Of a stretch of 64,000 nt of DNA, positions 47,107 to 59,639 are shown piece by piece. Location: NCBI GenBank assembly GCA_036504815.1, contig DASXUN010000004.1:62001-126000 (forward strand), written 5' to 3'. The stretch's first letter is position 1; each line of letters opens with the position of its first letter. This DNA comes from Gemmatimonadaceae bacterium. GTDB taxonomy: Bacteria > Gemmatimonadota > Gemmatimonadetes > Gemmatimonadales > Gemmatimonadaceae. The position numbers and the translations under genes were made by a program. The notes below the pieces were generated by a model. That model was not told where the DNA came from and did not search any database. It worked only from the letters and a program-made list of their open reading frames with translations.

Positions 47107-49625
47107 GCGAGCGCGCGGCCGTCCCCGCCGTCGTGGCGCGGGCCAGTCAGGTGGCGGCGCTCATTCTCTCGGCCGCCGTGCTGTGCGTTGGCCTGTACGT
47201 CGGCGCGCGCCCGCTGGGACGCGTCCCGGCGCTGGGGCCGTTCCTCGATCCGGCGCACGGCATCTGGGCCGTGGCGCGCACCGCCGAACTCCCCCGCGAC
47301 GCGTCGCTGAACATTCCGGGACTCAAGGACAGCGTCGCCGTGCGATACGACGATCGCGGCGTGCCGCACCTGTTCGCCCAGAATGAAGACGATTTGATGC
47401 GCGCATTCGGCTTCGTGGTGGCGCGCGACCGGCTCTTCCAGATGGACCTGCAGACGCGCGCGGTGGCGGGCACGCTGAGCGAACTCGTGGGCGCGTCGGC
47501 GCTCGAGCTCGATCGCGAGGCGCGGGCGCAGGGGCTGGCGTGGGGGGCGCTGCGGAAGTGGAACGCGCTCCCCGACACCGCCGTGAGCCGCCGGATCGTC
47601 ACCGCCTATTCCGATGGCGTGAATGCCTATCTCGCGCAGATGTCGCGCGATGAGCTGCCGCTCGAGTATCGCCTGCTCGGCGCGACGCCGCAGGCGTGGC
47701 GTCCCGAGTACACGTACTACCTGCTGGCGCGCATGTCGCTCACGCTCGCGTGGAACGACGACGAACTGCGGCGGGCGAGCGTCGAGGCGCTGGTCGGCGA
47801 GAAGGCGGCGGACGCACTCTTCCCCATCGAGTCGCCCATTCAGGAGCCCATCCAGCCGGTGAACGGGCGGCATGCGCCGCGATTCGTCACCGCCGCGCTC
47901 CCCCCGCCCGCCCCGCACGACAGCGCGCGGCTGGTCATGGCGCGGGCGTTCGAGCGCGCCACCGAGTCCCCGACGCTCGACGCGCTGCGCGGCACCGGCG
48001 AGGTGGCGGTGGGCAGCAACAACTGGGCGGTCGCGCCGCAGCGCGCCGCGGCAGGACGCGCGCTGCTGAGCGGCGATCCGCACCTGCAACTCACCCTCCC
48101 CTCCATCTGGTACGAGGTGCACCTGCAGGTGCCGGGCGTCATCGACACCTACGGCGTGACGATCCCGGGCGGACCCATCGTCCCCATCGGATTCAATCGC
48201 TCGATGGCGTGGACCGCGACGAATACGGGCGCCGACGTTCTCGACTACTACGAAGAGAAGGTGGACGACTGGCGGCACCCCACGCGCTACGAGCTGGACG
48301 GCGCGTGGCTGCCGCTCGACCGGCGCATCGAGGCGATTCGCGGCCGGAGCGGGCGGGTGCTGCGCACCGACACCATTTATCACACCCATCGCGGCCCGAT
48401 GATTCGCGCCGGCGGCAAGTGGCTGTCGCGCCGCTGGACGGCGCTCGACGTCTCGGATGAGGGCGCGCTCTTCCGCCTCGCCAATCAGGCGCATTCGGTG
48501 GATGAGTGGATGACCGTGATGAGCGCCTACGGAGTGCCGGCGCAGAACTTCCTGACCGCCGACACGCTGGGTCACATCGCCATCCGTTCCACCGGTCATT
48601 ACCCGATCCGCGGCGGGCAACTGCGTGGCAATCGCATTGCCGACGGGACGAAGCGCGCGAACGACTGGAGGGGGTACTGGCCGCTCGATCGCTATCCGCA
48701 GTCGACGGACCCGGCGCAGGGCTACCTGGCCTCGGCCAACCAGCAACCGAAGGACCCGCTGGTGGATCCCGCATACCTCGGCTCCAATTGGCCGTCGCCG
48801 TTCCGCGCCATGCGCATCAACGCGCTGCTGCGCGCCGACTCGGCGGTCACACCGGATGCGATGCGCCGCTATCAGACGGACCCCACGAGCGAAATGACGG
48901 CGCTGTTCGTCGGTCCGATGTTCGACGCCGTGGCGAAGGCCGCCGGCGCGGGCGTGGCCGACACGTTCGCCGTGCGCGGCGCCTCGCTGCTGCGCGAATG
49001 GGACGGCCGCTTCACGCCCGACAACGAACGCGCCGTGCTCTACGACGCGATGATGCAGGAGCTGTCGCAACGCACCTGGGACGAACTGCGCGGCGCCGCC
49101 AACGTGCGGCGCGACCCGACGCCCAGCGCGGCGATCCTCGCCCAATTGATGCGCGACGAGCGGTCGATCTGGTGGGATGTGCGCGCCACTCCGGGACGCG
49201 AGACGCGCGACAGCGTGCTCGTGGCCAGCATCAGCGCGGCCTATCGCACCGTGTCGCAGAAGTACGGCCCGCCGGGACCGCGCTGGCGATGGTCGGGGAT
49301 TCGCACCGCCTCCATCAACCATCTGCTGCGCATGCCAGGACTCGGACGCACGCGCATCCCCATGCCGTCGGGGCGCGGCACGCTCAGTCCGTCCGATGGC
49401 GACGGTTCGCACGGCGCGAGCTGGCGGTTCGTCGTGGAGCTCTCGCCCGAGGTGCATGCGTGGGGGACGTATCCCGGCGGCCAGTCGGGGAATCCGGTGA
49501 GTGAGCGCTATGATGACCGGCTGGCCTCGTGGACCGCCGGGACGCTCGATACGCTGCGCTTTCCGCGCCGCGCCTCCGACCTGGCGCATCCGCGTTTCGC
49601 CCTCACCCTGCACCCGGAGCGCTGA
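47103..49625 (+). CDS. Penicillin acylase family N-terminal-nucleophile hydrolase
   Basis: Protein of 840 residues. A membrane or signal helix lies at about 16-35 (VAALILSAAVLCVGLYVG), after which the alpha chain begins (VRYDDRGVPHLFAQNEDDLMRAFGFVVARDRLFQMDL). The auto-cleavage site and nucleophile Ser are in GEVAVGSNNWAVAP (S305), giving a typical alpha/beta split. The beta chain has GDPHLQLTLPSIWYEVHL and VIPGFNR-like VPIGFNRSMAWTATN. Natural substrates may be acyl-homoserine lactones or other acylated compounds; this cannot be decided here. The ATGA overlap couples it to the TIGR00266 gene. Confidence 0.92.
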   Translation: MSERAAVPAVVARASQVAALILSAAVLCVGLYVGARPLGRVPALGPFLDPAHGIWAVARTAELPRDASLNIPGLKDSVAVRYDDRGVPHLFAQNEDDLMRAFGFVVARDRLFQMDLQTRAVAGTLSELVGASALELDREARAQGLAWGALRKWNALPDTAVSRRIVTAYSDGVNAYLAQMSRDELPLEYRLLGATPQAWRPEYTYYLLARMSLTLAWNDDELRRASVEALVGEKAADALFPIESPIQEPIQPVNGRHAPRFVTAALPPPAPHDSARLVMARAFERATESPTLDALRGTGEVAVGSNNWAVAPQRAAAGRALLSGDPHLQLTLPSIWYEVHLQVPGVIDTYGVTIPGGPIVPIGFNRSMAWTATNTGADVLDYYEEKVDDWRHPTRYELDGAWLPLDRRIEAIRGRSGRVLRTDTIYHTHRGPMIRAGGKWLSRRWTALDVSDEGALFRLANQAHSVDEWMTVMSAYGVPAQNFLTADTLGHIAIRSTGHYPIRGGQLRGNRIADGTKRANDWRGYWPLDRYPQSTDPAQGYLASANQQPKDPLVDPAYLGSNWPSPFRAMRINALLRADSAVTPDAMRRYQTDPTSEMTALFVGPMFDAVAKAAGAGVADTFAVRGASLLREWDGRFTPDNERAVLYDAMMQELSQRTWDELRGAANVRRDPTPSAAILAQLMRDERSIWWDVRATPGRETRDSVLVASISAAYRTVSQKYGPPGPRWRWSGIRTASINHLLRMPGLGRTRIPMPSGRGTLSPSDGDGSHGASWRFVVELSPEVHAWGTYPGGQSGNPVSERYDDRLASWTAGTLDTLRFPRRASDLAHPRFALTLHPER

Positions 49626-49627
49626 CG

Positions 49628-49975
49628 ATGAAATGGCTCGCACAGTTTGCCGCGCTCACGCTGGTGTCGGCCGCGGGCACGTGGTGGGGCGGCTGGTGGA
49701 TGGTGCCCCTGGCGGCCGCGGCGTACGGCGTGTGGGGGGCGCGATACCGCGCGACGGTCTTCACCGCCACGCTGGCCGGCGCGGCCGCGTGGGGCGCGCT
49801 CCTCGCCTACGACGCCTCGCTGGGCCCGGTGGGCCGGCTCACCCAGCTCTTCGGGGCGATCTTCCGGGTCTCGGACGGCACGCTGCTCGTGCTGACCGTG
49901 GCATACGCCGCGCTCCTCGCCGCCGCGGCGGCCGCCTTTACCCGCGGCATCCGGCGATTGGTGACACCGCTCTAG
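49628..49975 (+). CDS. Small integral membrane protein
   Basis: A 115-residue protein with about four hydrophobic segments: MKWLAQFAALTLVSAAGTWWGG, WMVPLAAAAYGVWGARY, ATVFTATLAGAAAWGALLAY and TLLVLTVAYAALLAAAAAAF. It starts 2 bp after the acylase stop and ends with a basic tail. No family recognised; co-transcription with the acylase gene is likely. Confidence 0.75.
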   Translation: MKWLAQFAALTLVSAAGTWWGGWWMVPLAAAAYGVWGARYRATVFTATLAGAAAWGALLAYDASLGPVGRLTQLFGAIFRVSDGTLLVLTVAYAALLAAAAAAFTRGIRRLVTPL

Positions 49976-50088
49976 GCCTCGCGGGTATCAAGTGGGGCCG
50001 CCCCCTGCCGTTCGAGGGCCGCCCCAGTGCAATTTACGACTCGGCACGGCGTGGCCGTGCCACCCTTCCTTTCGCCGATCGAACTGCC

Positions 50089-50586
50089 ATGCGCGCTGTC
50101 CGCCCCGTCCTGCTCGCCCTTGCCGCCATCCTGAGTGCCGGATGCAACGGCTCGAACTCGGGCACCACAGCCGTCGACACCAACGTCTATACCGCCGACC
50201 CGGCCACGTCGAGCTACGCCAGCTCGCTCAACGTCTCCATCGCCTCGATGACGAAGACGGCGAGCGGTCTGTACTACAAGGACCTCGTGACCGGCACGGG
50301 CGCGACGGCCGCAGCCGGGTACACGGTGCGGGTGGAGTACAGCGGTTGGCTGGTGAACGGCCAGCAGTTCGACACGAGTGTCGGCCGGGTTCCGCCGTAC
50401 TTCGAGTTCCTGCTGAACGCCGGCAAGGTGGTCAAGGGTTGGGACGAAGGCATCCAGGGGATGAAGGTGGGCGGCAAGCGCCAGCTCGTCATTCCGCCCA
50501 CCCTCGGCTATGGCACGAACGGGTCGGGGAGCATTCCCGCCAACGCCATTCTCGTCTTCGAGGTCACGCTGCTGGCGGTGCGCTGA
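50089..50586 (+). CDS. FKBP-type peptidyl-prolyl isomerase lipoprotein
   Basis: Catalyses cis-trans isomerisation of prolyl bonds. Lipoprotein signal MRAVRPVLLALAAILSAGC with lipid-carrying Cys19, a linker, then an FKBP domain (about 75-165). Domain blocks: TVRVEYSGWLVNGQQFDTS, VVKGWDEGIQGMKVGGKRQLVIPPTLGYG and IPANAILVFEVTLL. The binding-site aromatic and Asp residues are conserved. It probably works in the periplasm as a folding factor. Confidence 0.93.
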   Translation: MRAVRPVLLALAAILSAGCNGSNSGTTAVDTNVYTADPATSSYASSLNVSIASMTKTASGLYYKDLVTGTGATAAAGYTVRVEYSGWLVNGQQFDTSVGRVPPYFEFLLNAGKVVKGWDEGIQGMKVGGKRQLVIPPTLGYGTNGSGSIPANAILVFEVTLLAVR

Positions 50587-50596
50587 TCGCGACATC

Positions 50597-50638
50597 GGGC
50601 GCGCCATCGCGCGCCCACGCGGCCGCATCAGCCGCGTG
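50597..50638. terminator. Hairpins between convergent FKBP and hybrid-kinase genes
   Basis: GGGCGCG/CGCGCCC (50597-50616) is followed by CACGCGGC/GCCGCGTG with a 7-nt loop (about 50616-50638). They lie between two stops facing each other, so they are candidate bidirectional transcription ends. No U-tracts. Confidence 0.5.
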
Positions 50639-50643
50639 CCGGT

Positions 50644-53600
50644 TCAGTCCGCGGCGCGGCGACTGCCCCAGTTCTCGAGCGCGGCCTTGAGCACCGCATC
50701 GTCGATGGGCTTCGCGATGTAGTCGTCCATCCCCGCCGCCAGGCACCGTTCGCGATCGCCGGGCATCGCATTGGCGGTCATCGCCACGATCGGCGTGCGC
50801 CGCGCGTCGCCTTCGCGCCGCCGGATGTGCGCGGTGGCGGCATAACCGTCCATCACCGGCATCTGGCAGTCCATGAAGATGATGTCGAAGATCTGCGCCT
50901 CGGAGGTCTTCACGGCCTCCGCGCCGTTGTGCGCCACGACAACCAAGCAGCCGGCGCGTTCCAGCATCGCCTTTGCGACCATCTGGTTGACAGGATTATC
51001 CTCGGCCAGGAGGACGCGCAGTCCGGAGGTTGCGGAACTCGTGGGCGTGTCCACGGCCGAACGGCCAGTCGTCTTGCGCCGCGGGATCGGCCTGGGTTCG
51101 GTGATCTCGTCGAGGTTGCCGCGATGCCGTTCGCGGGCCGCACGGGCGGCGCGCATGGCGCCGAGCAGTGCCGCGCCGCGCGCCGGCTTGGTGACGAGGT
51201 CCACATAGCCCACCGGGGCGGCCGCGCCGGCGCTGAATCCATCGCTCGAGCGCACGAGCAGCACGAGGGGCGTGGCGGCGATGGCGCGCTCGCGACGAAT
51301 GGCCGACACGAAGTCCAGGTCTTCGGCGGTGCGCGTGCCGTACTCCACCAGCACCATATCGTACGGGCTGCCGCCGGCCGCCGCCTGCCGCAGCAATTGC
51401 AGGCCGTGGTCGCCCAGTGCGCGCGTGTCGACCGAGGCGCCGAACCCTTCGATGCGCTGCGCGATGGAGCGGCGCGTGACGTCGTGCGCGTCCACCACCA
51501 GCACGCGGCGGCCGGCGAGGTCGGGGAGCGGCGACGCTTCGTGCGCATCGGATGGCACCGTCAGTCGCAGCGTCACCCAGAACGTCGAGCCGCGTCCCTC
51601 CACCGAGCGGAAGCCGGCGGCGCCACCCATCATCTCCGCGATGCGCCGGGTGATCGCCAGGCCCAGGCCGGTACCGCCGAATCGCCGGCTCATCGAGGCG
51701 TCGCCCTGCGAGAAATCCTCGAAGATGCGGGACTGCTGCGCCTCGGGGATGCCGATGCCGGTGTCGTGGACGGAGATGCGCACCATCGCGTCGCTGCCGC
51801 GGCGCTCGATCACCTCCACCTCGAGCACGACGTGCCCGAACGTCGTGAACTTCACCGCATTCGAGAGCAGGTTGAGCGTCATCTGCCGGATGCGACCGGC
51901 GTCCCCCACCAGTTGCGACGGGACGCCGCGGCCGACGTGGAGCGCGATGGCAATCGACTTCTCGTCGGCGTTCGGCGCCAGCAGGTCGCAGGCCTCCTCC
52001 AGCGTCGACACCAGGTCGAAGGGGAGCGGCTCGATGGTGAGCTTGCCGGCCTCCGCCTTGGAGAAATCCAGGATGTCGTTGATGATCGACAGCAGCGAAT
52101 CGGCGGACGTCTTGACGGCGAGCGTGTACTGCCGCTGCTGCTCGTCGAGTTCGCTCTCGAGCAGGAGGCCGGTCATGCCGATGATGCCGTTCATCGGCGT
52201 GCGAATTTCGTGCGACACGGTGGCCAGGAACTGGCTCTTGGCACGCGCGGCCGCCTCGGCGGTTTCCTTCGCGATCACGAGCGCCTGCTCACTTTGGCGT
52301 CGCTCGGTGAGTTCGCGCACCTCCAGCAGCGTGATCGCCTCGCCCTCGAGCTCCACCGGCGTGAAGGTCAGCTCGGCGGGAAAGAGCTCGCCGTTCAACC
52401 GGCGGCATTGCAGTTCCGTCACGTGCGCGCCCTGGGCGCGCTCGCGATTGACGAGGCCCGACACCACCACCGCCGATTCCTCGCCGTCGGGCTGGTGCTC
52501 GGGGAAGAGCGCGCTCAGCTCGAGGGCGTTGAGTGTCCCCTTGTCCCGCGCCGCGAACAGCTTGACCGCGGCCTCGTTGCAGTCGGATATGGAGCTCTGG
52601 CGCATCAGGAAATGCGCCGACGTCGCGTGATCGAAGATCGCCTGGAAGCGCTGCTCGGCGGCCACGCGGTCGCCGATGTCGCGCACCACCGCGATGTAGG
52701 TCGCGTCGTTGCCCGCGGAGACGGCGCTCAGCGACATGTCGAGCACCAATTCGCGTCCATCCTTGCGGCGGCCGTTGACGATCTCGCTGACGCCGCGGCC
52801 GCTCGCCAGCGCGCGGTCGAAGTACTCGCCCAGCCGCTCCGGCGGCAGCGACCGGTACGGCTCGCCGGTGAGGGCGCGCACCGGAAGGCCCATCAGCTCC
52901 GACTCGCTGTACCCGAACAGCCGCTCGGCGGCCGGGTTGCAGCCGACGATGGTCCCGTTCTTGTCCGCCGCGACGATGGCGTCGATGGTCGAGTTGAGCA
53001 GCGCCCGGGCCTGCGCCTCGCGCGCCACCACATCGCGCGTCGTCCCCTCCACCTTGGACTCGAGTTCCTCGAATGCGGCCGCGTGCGAGCGCCGCTGGCG
53101 CACCACCAGCAGCGCGCCGAGGGCAAAGAGCACCGCCACCGTCGCATCGATGACAAATTCGAGCGAGTCGAGCCGCTCGCCGGCGCGGATCGCGGCGGCG
53201 TTCAGGTTCTCCTCAATGGCGGCCGCCTCGAGCGACGAGGTGCGCAGGGCACCGTCGAACCGTCGGTCGAGGTCGGCGTCCCGCAATGACCGCGGGCCCG
53301 CCGCCAGTTTCTGCCGCGCGAACTCGCGCAACGTCACCACCTGCGCACTGAGCTTCGACATGCGGTCGCTGAGCAGCGGATCGAGCATCAGCGAGGCGCC
53401 GCCCGAACTCACATCATCGGTGAGCTGCGCGATGAGGCGCAGCGCATGCGCATACCGATTGAGAATGTCCTGCTCGGGGTCGATGCCCGCATCGCCGTCG
53501 GCGTACTCCTCGACCGCCAGGTGCGCGCTCGTGAGGTCGAAGCGCAGGTCGTACGCCGTCTTGGCCACGAACTGCTCGCGGTCCGCCGCCTCGCGACGCA

Positions 53601-53718
53601 CGCGCTGCATCGCGGTCATGATGACGAAGACCAGCGCCCCCATCAGGAGGAGCGCGAGTGACAGGCCGTCGAAGAGCGAACGCGACGGGTTCCGGGAGGT
53701 GTTCGGCAGCAGCACCAT
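50644..53718 (-). CDS. Hybrid sensor histidine kinase (PAS, HisKA, HATPase, two receivers)
   Basis: Protein of 1024 residues. Two membrane helices (about 15-36 and 185-205) enclose a helical sensor region. Then come PAS domain 1 ([20 protein letters not shown]), PAS 2 ([20 protein letters not shown]), and HisKA with H503 ([14 protein letters not shown]). HATPase has [18 protein letters not shown] and GGTGLGLAI. Receiver 1 is degenerate: it starts VLVVDAHD but the phospho-site region reads DMVLVEYGT, with Glu in place of Asp. Receiver 2 is intact with D950 ([13 protein letters not shown]) and AKPI. It ends without a DNA-binding output. No cognate regulator lies adjacent. Convergent with FKBP and upstream of the TonB receptor terminator. 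Confidence 0.93.
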   Translation of the reverse strand: MVLLPNTSRNPSRSLFDGLSLALLLMGALVFVIMTAMQRVRREAADREQFVAKTAYDLRFDLTSAHLAVEEYADGDAGIDPEQDILNRYAHALRLIAQLTDDVSSGGASLMLDPLLSDRMSKLSAQVVTLREFARQKLAAGPRSLRDADLDRRFDGALRTSSLEAAAIEENLNAAAIRAGERLDSLEFVIDATVAVLFALGALLVVRQRRSHAAAFEELESKVEGTTRDVVAREAQARALLNSTIDAIVAADKNGTIVGCNPAAERLFGYSESELMGLPVRALTGEPYRSLPPERLGEYFDRALASGRGVSEIVNGRRKDGRELVLDMSLSAVSAGNDATYIAVVRDIGDRVAAEQRFQAIFDHATSAHFLMRQSSISDCNEAAVKLFAARDKGTLNALELSALFPEHQPDGEESAVVVSGLVNRERAQGAHVTELQCRRLNGELFPAELTFTPVELEGEAITLLEVRELTERRQSEQALVIAKETAEAAARAKSQFLATVSHEIRTPMNGIIGMTGLLLESELDEQQRQYTLAVKTSADSLLSIINDILDFSKAEAGKLTIEPLPFDLVSTLEEACDLLAPNADEKSIAIALHVGRGVPSQLVGDAGRIRQMTLNLLSNAVKFTTFGHVVLEVEVIERRGSDAMVRISVHDTGIGIPEAQQSRIFEDFSQGDASMSRRFGGTGLGLAITRRIAEMMGGAAGFRSVEGRGSTFWVTLRLTVPSDAHEASPLPDLAGRRVLVVDAHDVTRRSIAQRIEGFGASVDTRALGDHGLQLLRQAAAGGSPYDMVLVEYGTRTAEDLDFVSAIRRERAIAATPLVLLVRSSDGFSAGAAAPVGYVDLVTKPARGAALLGAMRAARAARERHRGNLDEITEPRPIPRRKTTGRSAVDTPTSSATSGLRVLLAEDNPVNQMVAKAMLERAGCLVVVAHNGAEAVKTSEAQIFDIIFMDCQMPVMDGYAATAHIRRREGDARRTPIVAMTANAMPGDRERCLAAGMDDYIAKPIDDAVLKAALENWGSRRAAD

Positions 53719-53739
53719 GGACCCGAAAGATACGCGCGG

Positions 53740-53769
53740 CGGCGCCGGCGGGGGAATCCGCCGGCGCCG
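53740..53769 (-). terminator. Terminator hairpin after the TonB receptor gene
   Basis: Perfect 12-bp stem CGGCGCCGGCGG / CCGCCGGCGCCG with loop of 6, starting 10 bp after the receptor stop (minus strand). It is followed by CCGCGCGTATCTTTCGG. It separates the receptor from the hybrid kinase gene. Confidence 0.65.
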
Positions 53770-53778
53770 GGCCCCGCG

Positions 53779-55854
53779 CTAGAACGCCCGCCGGATGCTG
53801 AGCATCAGGTGGCGCGTGGCGAACGGAAAGACGTAATTGGTCCCCCCGCTCGCGTAGCCGCCGCCGTACGCCAGCCGGTCGAGCACGTTGTTCACCCGGG
53901 CCGAGACACTGGTGGCGCCGCCGCTCCACGACAGGCCCGCATCCGCCAGGACGTACGCCGGCAGCATCGCCGCCGCGTCACCGGTGTTGGTCAGCGGCGA
54001 CTTCGAGACCTCACGCGCCTCGCCCTCGAAGGTGAAGCCGTGGCGCAGGCGCCAGACCAGCGCTTGCGTCGCCACCGTGGACGGAGTCAGCCGCGACCGG
54101 ACATTGCGATGTTCCCCTCCGCTGGCGGCGTCCACGAAGCGACGGATGCGCGCGTCGGTGAGCGCCAGCGTCGCGTCGAGCGCGAGGGACGGCGTCGCCT
54201 CCCAGCGCACCTCGGCCTCGAGGCCCCGGCGATGCGAGCCGCCGACATTCACGCGCAGCGGCGACCCGGTGAGGCTGAGCGCGCCCACGGCGGCGATCTC
54301 CTCGCGGAACTCCATCGCGAACAGGTTCGCCGAGGCGCGCAGCGTGCCGCGCTGCCACGTCGCGCCCGCCTCGTAGTCCACCACCTGCTCCGGCCGCACG
54401 CGGTCGAGCGGCAGGATGGAGGCCGCATTCGTGGAATCGAGGTTGTCGGCGCCGGCGAACATGTCGTCGCGCGTCGGCTCGCGCCGCACGGAACCGACCG
54501 AGGCGAAGAACGAAAGCGCCGGTGACTGCCGCCACGTGACGCCGACGCGCGGATTCAGGAACCCCCAGTCGGTGGACGGATGGGTGGCGGGAGCGTGCGG
54601 ATCCTGGGAGGTGCGAATGGCGGGGTCATAGCGGAAGGCAGCCCGCCGCAGCTGCAGGTCGCCGAACCAGGTGGCGCGACCGCGCTCCAGTTGCAGCTTG
54701 GCAAAGGCGGTCTGCTCGTTCTTGTGGCCCGTGTTGTCGTAGATCCGGTCGTTCAGCGCCGGCCAGATCTTGAGGAAGTGATCCCGGTGGTACTGCATCA
54801 GGTGCGCGCCCGCGTCGAAGGCCACCGCGTCGCGCCGGTACGAGAAGGTGCTGAGCGCCCCGTACCAGTTGTACGACAGGTTGAAGCGCCACAGGTCGGG
54901 GTCCACCTTCACGTCGAACCAGCCACCCGCCCCCTGCCGGTAGACCGTGGTGGTCCAGACCGCGTGCGCGCCCACCGCCCGCACATGCTGCAGGTTCCAG
55001 AAGATCTGCGAGAAGCGGTCGCGTTCATCGAGCCCCATCGGATTGGAGCGCGGGTCGGCGCGTACCGTCGCCTCATCCGCCGCGTAATACGACGACCGCA
55101 GCTTGGAGAGCCCCGCGAAGGCCGTGAACTTCACCACGTCCTTGTTGCCGTACCAGGCGGCCGAAAAGAAACCGGATGACGCGTTGTTCCCCGAGTGACG
55201 GCGGAAGCCGTCGGTCTGCTGCGACGTGGCCCGGGCCGCCATCGCCCAGCGTCCGCCCGTCAACCCCGAGCGCCACTGCAGCGCGGCGCGGCGCGTGTCG
55301 AAGGCGCCGCCCGACATCTGCAGTTCCCCGCCCCGCCTGGCCGAGGCGAGGTCCAGCGACTGGAAGTTCACGGAGCCCGCGTAGGCCGCGCTGCCGAACG
55401 CGCTCGTTCCCGTGCCGCGCTGCACCTGCACCGACTGCACGCTGTTGGCGAAATCAGGGACGTTGGAGAAGTAGAAGGCCTGGTCCTCGGGATCGTTCAG
55501 CGGAATGCCGTCGAACGACAGGCTCACGCGGTTCTGGTCGAGGCCGCGCATGCGCAGGTAGCTGTAGCCGGTGAACGAGCCGCTTTCGGAATACGCGGTA
55601 ATGCCCGGAACGCGCGTCAGGAGCAGCGGCGCCTCCTGGCCGACGTAGCCGCGTTGCAGCTCGTCGCGGGCGATGGTGCGCTCGCTGAGGGGGGCCGCAC
55701 CGCTGGCGCGCACGGCACGCACCGTGACGCGTTCGAGGGTGTCGGTGCGCGACGTGCGCAGCGAGTCGGGACGTTGGGGGGCCTGCGCGGCCGCGGGGGC
55801 CGGCGGGGCCAGCGCGGCGAGTGACGCCGCGAGAACGAAGTGGATAGGCTGCAT
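53779..55854 (-). CDS. TonB-dependent outer-membrane receptor under TPP riboswitch control
   Basis: Imports a substrate across the outer membrane with TonB energy. The protein has 691 residues. Signal peptide 1-22 (FVLAASLAALAPPAPAAAQ). The plug domain has LERVTVRAVRASG, LLLTRVPGITAYSESG, YLRMRGLDQNRVSLSFDGIPLNDP and VQVQRGTGTSAFGSAAYAGS. A 22-stranded-type barrel follows, ending with the C-terminal Phe signal (RHLMLSIRRAF). The ATG at 55854 gives the signal peptide. The leader carries a TPP riboswitch and an intrinsic terminator, so the cargo is most likely thiamin, its phosphates or a precursor. THI-regulated outer-membrane receptors are known from Bacteroidetes. No thiamin-biosynthesis gene lies in the window. 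Confidence 0.92.
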   Translation of the reverse strand: MQPIHFVLAASLAALAPPAPAAAQAPQRPDSLRTSRTDTLERVTVRAVRASGAAPLSERTIARDELQRGYVGQEAPLLLTRVPGITAYSESGSFTGYSYLRMRGLDQNRVSLSFDGIPLNDPEDQAFYFSNVPDFANSVQSVQVQRGTGTSAFGSAAYAGSVNFQSLDLASARRGGELQMSGGAFDTRRAALQWRSGLTGGRWAMAARATSQQTDGFRRHSGNNASSGFFSAAWYGNKDVVKFTAFAGLSKLRSSYYAADEATVRADPRSNPMGLDERDRFSQIFWNLQHVRAVGAHAVWTTTVYRQGAGGWFDVKVDPDLWRFNLSYNWYGALSTFSYRRDAVAFDAGAHLMQYHRDHFLKIWPALNDRIYDNTGHKNEQTAFAKLQLERGRATWFGDLQLRRAAFRYDPAIRTSQDPHAPATHPSTDWGFLNPRVGVTWRQSPALSFFASVGSVRREPTRDDMFAGADNLDSTNAASILPLDRVRPEQVVDYEAGATWQRGTLRASANLFAMEFREEIAAVGALSLTGSPLRVNVGGSHRRGLEAEVRWEATPSLALDATLALTDARIRRFVDAASGGEHRNVRSRLTPSTVATQALVWRLRHGFTFEGEAREVSKSPLTNTGDAAAMLPAYVLADAGLSWSGGATSVSARVNNVLDRLAYGGGYASGGTNYVFPFATRHLMLSIRRAF

Positions 55855-55909
55855 GGCCGGTTCGCGAAGAACGGTTGCGATCCGGAAGTGGGCTCGGCCG
55901 AGCGGCGCC

Positions 55910-55944
55910 AAATACAAAGCGCCACCCGGCCGAGTGGGTGGCGC
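55910..55944 (-). terminator. Intrinsic terminator of the TPP-riboswitch leader
   Basis: Minus strand: perfect 9-bp stem GCGCCACCC / GGGTGGCGC with 8-nt loop, followed by TTTGTATTT. It lies between the riboswitch and the receptor start, where the expression platform of a transcription-terminating riboswitch is expected. Confidence 0.85.
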
Positions 55945-55965
55945 AACGGAAACCGCCGCGACACG

Positions 55966-56050
55966 CCGCACTCCCTACGCCGGTTTGATCCGGATCAGGT
56001 TCCAAGGGACTTTCTCAAAATCGGCGCGAGCCGAAATACCCCTGGCGGCT
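55966..56050 (-). ncRNA. TPP (THI-box) riboswitch
   Basis: On the minus strand the aptamer core reads GGGGTATTTCGG, then TTGAGA (consensus CTGAGA), CCCTTGGAACCTGATCCGG, then AACCGGCGTAGGGAG. This is the complete thiamin-pyrophosphate aptamer with its pyrophosphate- and pyrimidine-binding loops. It controls the TonB receptor at 53779 through the terminator at 55910-55944. TPP binding would be expected to favour termination. Confidence 0.95.
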
Positions 56051-56205
56051 ACCTCCAATGCTAATCGGTACCGCGCCGCACGCAACGGGGGCCGCACGAA
56101 GCGCCACGGCGGGACCACGCTGCCGTGGGGCCACGACACGGCGAGCGCGCCACGCGCGCTTCGCCTTGCCACGCGCCCGGCCCCACGCCACCTTCCCCCG
56201 CGCCT

Positions 56206-59013
<2,808 letters not shown>

Positions 59014-59096
59014 CACTCCGGGCGGGACGCCGTGTAGAATTCCCGGTCGCGCGCCGTCGCGTGCGACCCTGAACCCTCTCCCCGGAATTCCACCGC

Positions 59097-59639
59097 ATGA
59101 CGCGTTCCCGCCTCCTCGTCTTCGCCGGCGTAATCACCACCGCCGTCGCTGGCGCCTCGTTCGCCCCCACGGCAACCGCCACGGCGCGCTCGCAGGACGT
59201 GAAGCCCTTCGTGCAGGCCTCGTCGCCCGAAGCAGCGGGTGAGTACCTGATGACCGTGGCCAGCTGCCACGATTGCCACACGGCCGGCTGGGTGGAGAAG
59301 AAGGGGAACGTCGCCAAGGAAGACCAACTGACCGGCAACCCGGTCGGCTTCTACGGCCCGTGGGGGACGACGTACGCCAAGAACCTGCGCCAGGTCACCG
59401 ACCGGCACACCGAGGACGAGTGGGTGGACATCCTGCGCACCGCCGACCACGGGCAGGGCGCGCTCCCCATGCCGTGGCACGACGCGTCGAAGTTCAGCGA
59501 CCAGGACCTGCGCGCGCTCTACAGGTACGCCAAGTCCCTCGGTCCCAAGCCGGTGCGCCTGCCGCGCAACACCAAGCCGGGGGTGAAGCCGGCCGGCCCG
59601 TACATCGATCTCACGGTGCGGGATTCGACGAGTCGGTAG
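59097..59639 (+). CDS. Periplasmic monohaem cytochrome c
   Basis: Protein of 180 residues. Signal peptide about 1-30 (LLVFAGVITTAVAGASF, then ATATARS). A class I cytochrome c fold carries haem motif CHDCH at residues 57-61, and PMPWHDASKFSDQDLRALYRY contains a Met that could be the sixth ligand. The central stretch FYGPWGTTYAKNLRQVTDRHTEDEW resembles c-type subunits found with dehydrogenases. The electron partner is unknown. Its last 29 bp overlap the 3' end of the convergent SDR-DUF2867 gene. Confidence 0.9.
   Translation: MTRSRLLVFAGVITTAVAGASFAPTATATARSQDVKPFVQASSPEAAGEYLMTVASCHDCHTAGWVEKKGNVAKEDQLTGNPVGFYGPWGTTYAKNLRQVTDRHTEDEWVDILRTADHGQGALPMPWHDASKFSDQDLRALYRYAKSLGPKPVRLPRNTKPGVKPAGPYIDLTVRDSTSR

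Noticed and set aside
50005-50061. Direct repeat GGGCCGCCCC and hairpin GGCACGGC/GCCGTGCC before the FKBP gene
   Set aside because: Short and common in such GC-rich DNA; the hairpin lacks a U-tract, so I do not call a terminator.
59034-59093. GAATTCC-type inverted pair in the cytochrome c leader
   Set aside because: Arms are short and imperfect with a long spacer; no regulator nearby to support an operator.
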